Below are positions 60,359-64,000 of a stretch of 64,000 bases of DNA, piece by piece. The stretch is taken from the NCBI RefSeq assembly GCF_000258175.1, contig NZ_JH636049.1, positions 396,982-460,981 of the forward strand. Reading direction: 5' to 3'. Every line of letters starts with the position of its first letter. Position 1 is the stretch's first letter. The stretch is from Saccharomonospora xinjiangensis XJ-54 (GTDB lineage: Bacteria; Actinomycetota; Actinomycetes; Mycobacteriales; Pseudonocardiaceae). A program made the position numbers and the translations under genes. The notes below the pieces were generated by a model. That model was not told where the DNA came from. It ran no database searches and worked only from the letters and a program-made list of their open reading frames with translations.

Positions 60359-62249
60359 CGCGCGCTCTCGCGTCGTCCCTGTCGGCCTGATGGTCGGCGT
60401 ACTCGACGTTGAAGCACGAAAGGCCGTTCTTCTCGCACTTCACGAAGTACACGAAGTCGGTGTCCTCCGGGTTCAGCGCCGCCTCGACGGCCTCAAGGCT
60501 CGGCGCCCCGATCGGTGTCTGCGGAAGCCCGGTCATCCGGTAGGTGTTCCACGGCGTCTGCTTCTCCCGCTCCTGCGCCTTCGTCGTCAACGTCGGCCTT
60601 TCGAGCGGGTAGTTCACCGTGGAGTCCATTTCGAGGCGCATGTCGATCTCCAGCCGGTTGTAGATGACACTGGAGACCTTCGTGAAGTCGGCCTTGACGC
60701 CCTCCATCTCGACGATCGACGCGATGACCAGCACCTGGTACGGGCTGTACGGCGTGCTGCCTGCCGCGCTCGGCAGCCCAGCGGCCTCCATCCTCGTCGC
60801 CGAGGCCGTGAGCACCTGCGACAGCAGCTCCTTGGCGTCCCCGCCGGGCTTGACGTCGTAGACGCCCGGCGCGATCAGCCCTTCCAGCTTGCGCCCCTTC
60901 GGTGCCTTCCCCGCATCCGCCACGGCCCAGTCGGGAACACCGAGTTCGGCGAGGTCGGCGGTGTCGGCCGTTTTGCGGAGCTCTTCGGCGGACACGCACG
61001 TCTCCTTGCCGCCGAGCTGTGCGCACGAGGCGTCGGCAAGCAACGTGAAGATGCCGGGTGTCACCGAGTCGTCGGGCTGCGTGACGTCGAAGAGCTTGGT
61101 CCCTGCCTTGATCTGGAGGTGACCGACCCTCGCGTCGTCGTCCACAAGGGCCTCCACGGCGGCCTGGCCCGACATCTTGGTCTTGACCTGGTAGTAGCCC
61201 GGCTGGATGCCGAGCACCCGCTCGTCGCCCTCACCTGCCTCCACGAACGCCTCCGGGCTGGCCACCACGTCGAGTTCGGCGAGCTTGGCCGCGATCGCGC
61301 TCGTGACGTCGCCCTCCTCGACGTGGAGGATCACGTCGGCCTCGCCGGACCCCTCGTAGTCGTCGTAACCGAAGCCCAGCAGCTCTCGCGCACCGAAGTA
61401 GGCGCCCGCGCCCAGCAGCGCCAGCAGGCCCATGGCCGCGACCCACTTCAGCGATCGCCGTCCTCGCCCCTCGCGCCGGGTGCCTGCGTCCTCGTCGTCG
61501 CGCTCGTCGGCGAAGTACTCCGGTTCCGCGCGGTCGTCACCGTCGAAACCATCGAAACCGTCGAAGTCATCGCCGTCGTCGAAGTCGTGTTCGCCGCCGG
61601 TTCGGACCCTTCCCTCGCGGAGGTCGCCGGGTTCCCCGTTGCCGGTCCGGCTGTCGTCGCCGTCGGCGTCGCCACGACCGTCGTCATCGGCGTCATCGTC
61701 GTAGTCGTCGTAGTCGTCGTCATCGTCGTAGTCGTTGTAGCCGCGACGGTCGCCCTCGATCTCCTCGTCGTAGAGGTCGTCGTAGGGCTCGTCGAGTTCG
61801 AGGATCTCGGTGGGATTGTCGTCGGCGGGCACACCGTCGTTGGGCGAGGGCCTGCGCCGCCGCACGGGTGGCCTTCCCGCACGCCTGACAGGAGGCGGCG
61901 GCTGCGGAGGTTGCGCCTGCGGCGGACGTGGTGCGGGACCGTCGTCCAGCAGGTCCCCGTGCTCGCGCACGCGCCGGGGCGGCAGATCCGGCTCGACCAC
62001 GGCGGGGCGGGGAGCACGGGGCGCGCGGTGCGGCGGAAGCGGATTCTCACCGCTGACCGCGTGCCTCGGCGGCCTCGGCGGTGGCTGCCGGGTCCCTGAG
62101 GGGTCCTGCGGCGACGGCGCCTGCGGTGGCTGTCTTCTCTGGTCCTGCGGCGGCGCCTGCGGTGGCGGTGGCTGTCTTCTCTGGTGCTGCGGCGGGCGTT
62201 GAGCGGGGCGCCGCCTGCGAGGGTCCGAACCGTCGTGGGGCACGCTCAC
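60348..62249 (-). CDS. mltG: Endolytic transglycosylase MltG
   Basis: The 633-residue protein cleaves nascent peptidoglycan glycans. The first about 250 residues are disordered (Gln/Pro-rich repeats, then an Asp/Tyr run YDDDDDYDDYDDD). A single transmembrane helix (LKWVAAMGLLALLGAGAYFG) and a LysM-like linker lead to the catalytic YceG domain with IASIVEMEGV, whose Glu matches the active site. The GTG at 62249 shares one base with the ruvX stop. Its cytoplasmic tail is longer than in most homologues. Confidence 0.9.
   Translation of the reverse strand: MSVPHDGSDPRRRRPAQRPPQHQRRQPPPPQAPPQDQRRQPPQAPSPQDPSGTRQPPPRPPRHAVSGENPLPPHRAPRAPRPAVVEPDLPPRRVREHGDLLDDGPAPRPPQAQPPQPPPPVRRAGRPPVRRRRPSPNDGVPADDNPTEILELDEPYDDLYDEEIEGDRRGYNDYDDDDDYDDYDDDADDDGRGDADGDDSRTGNGEPGDLREGRVRTGGEHDFDDGDDFDGFDGFDGDDRAEPEYFADERDDEDAGTRREGRGRRSLKWVAAMGLLALLGAGAYFGARELLGFGYDDYEGSGEADVILHVEEGDVTSAIAAKLAELDVVASPEAFVEAGEGDERVLGIQPGYYQVKTKMSGQAAVEALVDDDARVGHLQIKAGTKLFDVTQPDDSVTPGIFTLLADASCAQLGGKETCVSAEELRKTADTADLAELGVPDWAVADAGKAPKGRKLEGLIAPGVYDVKPGGDAKELLSQVLTASATRMEAAGLPSAAGSTPYSPYQVLVIASIVEMEGVKADFTKVSSVIYNRLEIDMRLEMDSTVNYPLERPTLTTKAQEREKQTPWNTYRMTGLPQTPIGAPSLEAVEAALNPEDTDFVYFVKCEKNGLSCFNVEYADHQADRDDARARGVY
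61681..61740 (-). repeat. GTC/GTA triplet run in mltG
   Basis: A run of GTC, GTA and CAT triplets encodes the Asp/Tyr-rich stretch of the MltG cytoplasmic tail. Such simple repeats can change length by slippage without breaking the frame. Confidence 0.6.
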
Positions 62250-62740
62250 TACCGTTCAGCCTCCCGTGCGACGGCAGCGGCGCGGCCGTCCAGCCAACCC
62301 TGCAAGATCTCCACGGCGGCGGCCTGATCGACCACGGCTCGTTGCTTGCGTCCCTTCACACCCCGCTGCGACAGCATGCGGCTCGCGCTCACGGTGCTCA
62401 GCCTTTCATCGGCCAGCCGGACCGCGACAGGCGCAACTCGCTCGGCCAGTCGCCGTGCGTAGTCCGTGGCGATGGCGGCGGCGGCGCCGTGACGGTCGGC
62501 CAGTGTCCTCGGAAGTCCCACGATCACCTCGACAACGTCGTGCTCGGCCACCAGCCGGGCCAACTCGTCGAGGTCCGTGTCTCTTTCGTTATCACGCGAC
62601 AGGGTAACGAGTGGTGTCGCCAGGATCGGCGCGGGATCACTCAGAGCGACTCCGACCCGCACCGACCCGACGTCCACACCAAGGCGCCGCCCCGGCCCGG
62701 GATCATCCACTCCGGGCCGGTCGGGTCCTTCCTGATTCAC
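62249..62740 (-). CDS. ruvX: Putative pre-16S rRNA nuclease / Holliday junction resolvase YqgF
   Basis: The 163-residue RNase H-like protein has [20 protein letters not shown] with the catalytic Asp, [17 protein letters not shown], and [15 protein letters not shown] with the acidic pair. In E. coli YqgF finishes the 5' end of 16S rRNA; a resolvase role is proposed in mycobacteria. It lies between alaS and mltG in the standard actinobacterial order. The GTG/ATG start overlaps the alaS stop by four bases. Confidence 0.93.
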   Translation of the reverse strand: MNQEGPDRPGVDDPGPGRRLGVDVGSVRVGVALSDPAPILATPLVTLSRDNERDTDLDELARLVAEHDVVEVIVGLPRTLADRHGAAAAIATDYARRLAERVAPVAVRLADERLSTVSASRMLSQRGVKGRKQRAVVDQAAAVEILQGWLDGRAAAVAREAER

Positions 62741-64000
62741 CGGCTCGCCGCGACGGCCGCGTGCAGTGCCTCGACGGCCTGAACGATGCCCTCGGGCCGG
62801 GTGCCGCCGCCCTGTGCCATGTCCGGCTTCCCACCGCCCCTGCCGTCGAGCGCCTTCGCGAACGACGACACCAGCTTGCCCGCGGCGAGACCAGCGTTCC
62901 GCGCGGCGGCCGTCGTGGCGACCACGAAGCTCACCTTGCCCTCACCCGACGGGGAGAACAGGACCACGACGCCGGGCCGCGTCCCGAGCCGGTTGCGCAC
63001 CTCGCCGGTGAGCGCCCGCAGCGCTCCCGCGTCGATCGTCTGGTCGAGTTTCTCGGCCACGACGGACACCCCGCCGACGTCGTGGGCACGTCCCGCGAGC
63101 GTGTCCGCCGAGGAGAGCACCTCGCGCAGCCTGAGCTGCTCGATCTCCTTCTCCGCGTTTCGCAACCGGGTGAGCACGTCCTCGATCCGCGACGGCAGCT
63201 CGTCCGTCGGCACCTTCAACGTGCCCGCGAGCTGCGACACCAGCAGCTGCTCCTTGCGGACGTGCCGGAGCGCGTCGGTGCCCACGAGCGCTTCGACGCG
63301 GTGCACACCGGACCCCACCGAGGAGTCGCTGACGAGCTTCACCAGGCCGAGCTGGCCGATGCGCTCCACGTGGGTGCCGCCGCACAGCTCGCGCGAGTAG
63401 TCGCCCATATCGACGACCCTGACGTCGTTGCCGTACTTCTCGCCGAACAGCGCCACGGCGCCCAGTTCGAGCGCCCTGTCCTTGGTCGTGGTGTAGGCCT
63501 GCACCTCGACGTCGGTCTGGAGGTAGTCGTTGACCTCCTCCTCGACCTCCGTCAGCATGCCCGCCGACACCGACTTCGGCGTGGTGAAGTCGAAGCGCAT
63601 GCGGCCGGGTGTGTTGAGCGAACCAGCCTGTGCCGCGCGGTTGCCGTACGCGCCACGGACGGCCGCGTGCACGAGGTGGGTCGCCGAGTGCGACCGCGCG
63701 ATGGACGCCCGCCGCGTGCCGTCAACGGAGGCCGCGAGCCGCGTGTCCACACCGATCTCGCCTGCCACGACCTCGACACGGTGCACGAACAGGCCGGGGA
63801 CGAGCTTCTGCACGTCGAGCACCGTCAGCTCGACTCCCTCGCCCACGAGCACGCCGGTGTCGGCGATCTGGCCACCGCCCTCGGCGTAGAACGGGGTGCG
63901 GTCGAGAACCAGTTCGGCCTTCGTTCCCTCGGCGGCCGCGCGGACGGGCACACCGTCCACGAGAAGGCCCAGCACGCGCGCGTCGGACTGGAGGTCGGTG
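62737..64000 (-). CDS. alaS: Alanyl-tRNA synthetase, C-terminal part (runs off the window)
   Basis: About 420 codons of the 3' end are present. They include the tail of the catalytic/editing linker ([16 protein letters not shown] at the edge), the editing domain with zinc motifs [13 protein letters not shown] and [15 protein letters not shown], and the C-Ala domain with [10 protein letters not shown] and [12 protein letters not shown]. The catalytic domain and start lie beyond 64000. The sequence is intact in the visible part and the stop overlaps ruvX. Confidence 0.95.
   Translation of the reverse strand, partial: TDLQSDARVLGLLVDGVPVRAAAEGTKAELVLDRTPFYAEGGGQIADTGVLVGEGVELTVLDVQKLVPGLFVHRVEVVAGEIGVDTRLAASVDGTRRASIARSHSATHLVHAAVRGAYGNRAAQAGSLNTPGRMRFDFTTPKSVSAGMLTEVEEEVNDYLQTDVEVQAYTTTKDRALELGAVALFGEKYGNDVRVVDMGDYSRELCGGTHVERIGQLGLVKLVSDSSVGSGVHRVEALVGTDALRHVRKEQLLVSQLAGTLKVPTDELPSRIEDVLTRLRNAEKEIEQLRLREVLSSADTLAGRAHDVGGVSVVAEKLDQTIDAGALRALTGEVRNRLGTRPGVVVLFSPSGEGKVSFVVATTAAARNAGLAAGKLVSSFAKALDGRGGGKPDMAQGGGTRPEGIVQAVEALHAAVAASR

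Noticed and set aside
60264..62099. Long plus-strand open frame opposite mltG
   Set aside because: It is antisense to a clear MltG gene, has no domain and repeats the low-complexity DNA; high GC leaves such frames open by chance. The same holds for long frames opposite ribBA, carB, aroC and uvrC.

Overview
The window reads as a chromosomal segment of a high-GC Gram-positive actinobacterium. The gene order (whiA-yvcK-rapZ-uvrC, ribH-ribBA-ribE-ribD-rpe, rsmB-fmt-priA, metK-coaBC-rpoZ-gmk-mihF, pyrF-carB-carA-pyrC-pyrB-pyrR, bldD-nusB-efp-pepQ, aroQ-aroB-aroK-aroC, aroE-mltG-ruvX-alaS) is the classical actinobacterial block, here mostly on the minus strand. WhiA, BldD with a cyclic-di-GMP signature, mIHF, glucosyl-3-phosphoglycerate synthase, a DasR-type site and a CU044_5270/ECF sigma pair point to the Pseudonocardiaceae (Saccharomonospora-like). 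The family placement is inference; no ribosomal RNA or tRNA gene is present to confirm it.

Region 1 (1-6088) is accessory. A minus-strand operon of at least six genes, every junction a four-base stop/start overlap, encodes a radical SAM protein, a MazG-like protein, a kinase-like protein, an HPr-kinase-like ATPase, a GalU-like nucleotidyltransferase and the first 12 codons of a sixth protein. A divergent XRE-type regulator lies upstream. Opposite its 3' end is a 31-codon reading frame with a good ribosome binding site, preceded by a palindrome and a possible -10 box. I do not recognise this combination as a described system; it is the best candidate here for something new.

Region 2 (6089-24980) holds gpgS, the whiA-yvcK-rapZ-uvrC operon, a small accessory patch (a repeat-like protein, xthA, a LysR regulator with its divergent exporter), the riboflavin operon with rpe, an ECF sigma/CU044_5270 pair, and rsmB-fmt. 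Region 3 (24981-32701) starts with an array of 21-bp repeats, then priA (frameshifted in a G5 run), an acyltransferase, metK, coaBC, rpoZ, gmk and mihF. Region 4 (32702-41443) is the complete pyrimidine operon, with a PyrR-binding loop in its leader and an extra 48-codon frame carrying an internal 24-codon duplication between pyrB and pyrC. Region 5 (41704-50756) holds bldD with its own operator, tandem hairpins, nusB-efp-pepQ, a GH43-like exported protein, and aroQ-aroB-aroK-aroC with a prepilin peptidase.

Region 6 (50757-59394) is an accessory stretch between aroC and aroE: a Rieske protein, a probable N-acetylglucosamine phosphotransferase system (EIIA, EIIB, EIIC, HPr) around a DasR-type palindrome, a phosphoribosyltransferase/hydrolase pair, a second 21-bp repeat array, a serine hydrolase, a 2-hydroxyacid dehydrogenase and a secreted nuclease/phosphatase-like protein. 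Region 7 (59477-64000) is aroE-mltG-ruvX-alaS, with alaS running off the right edge.
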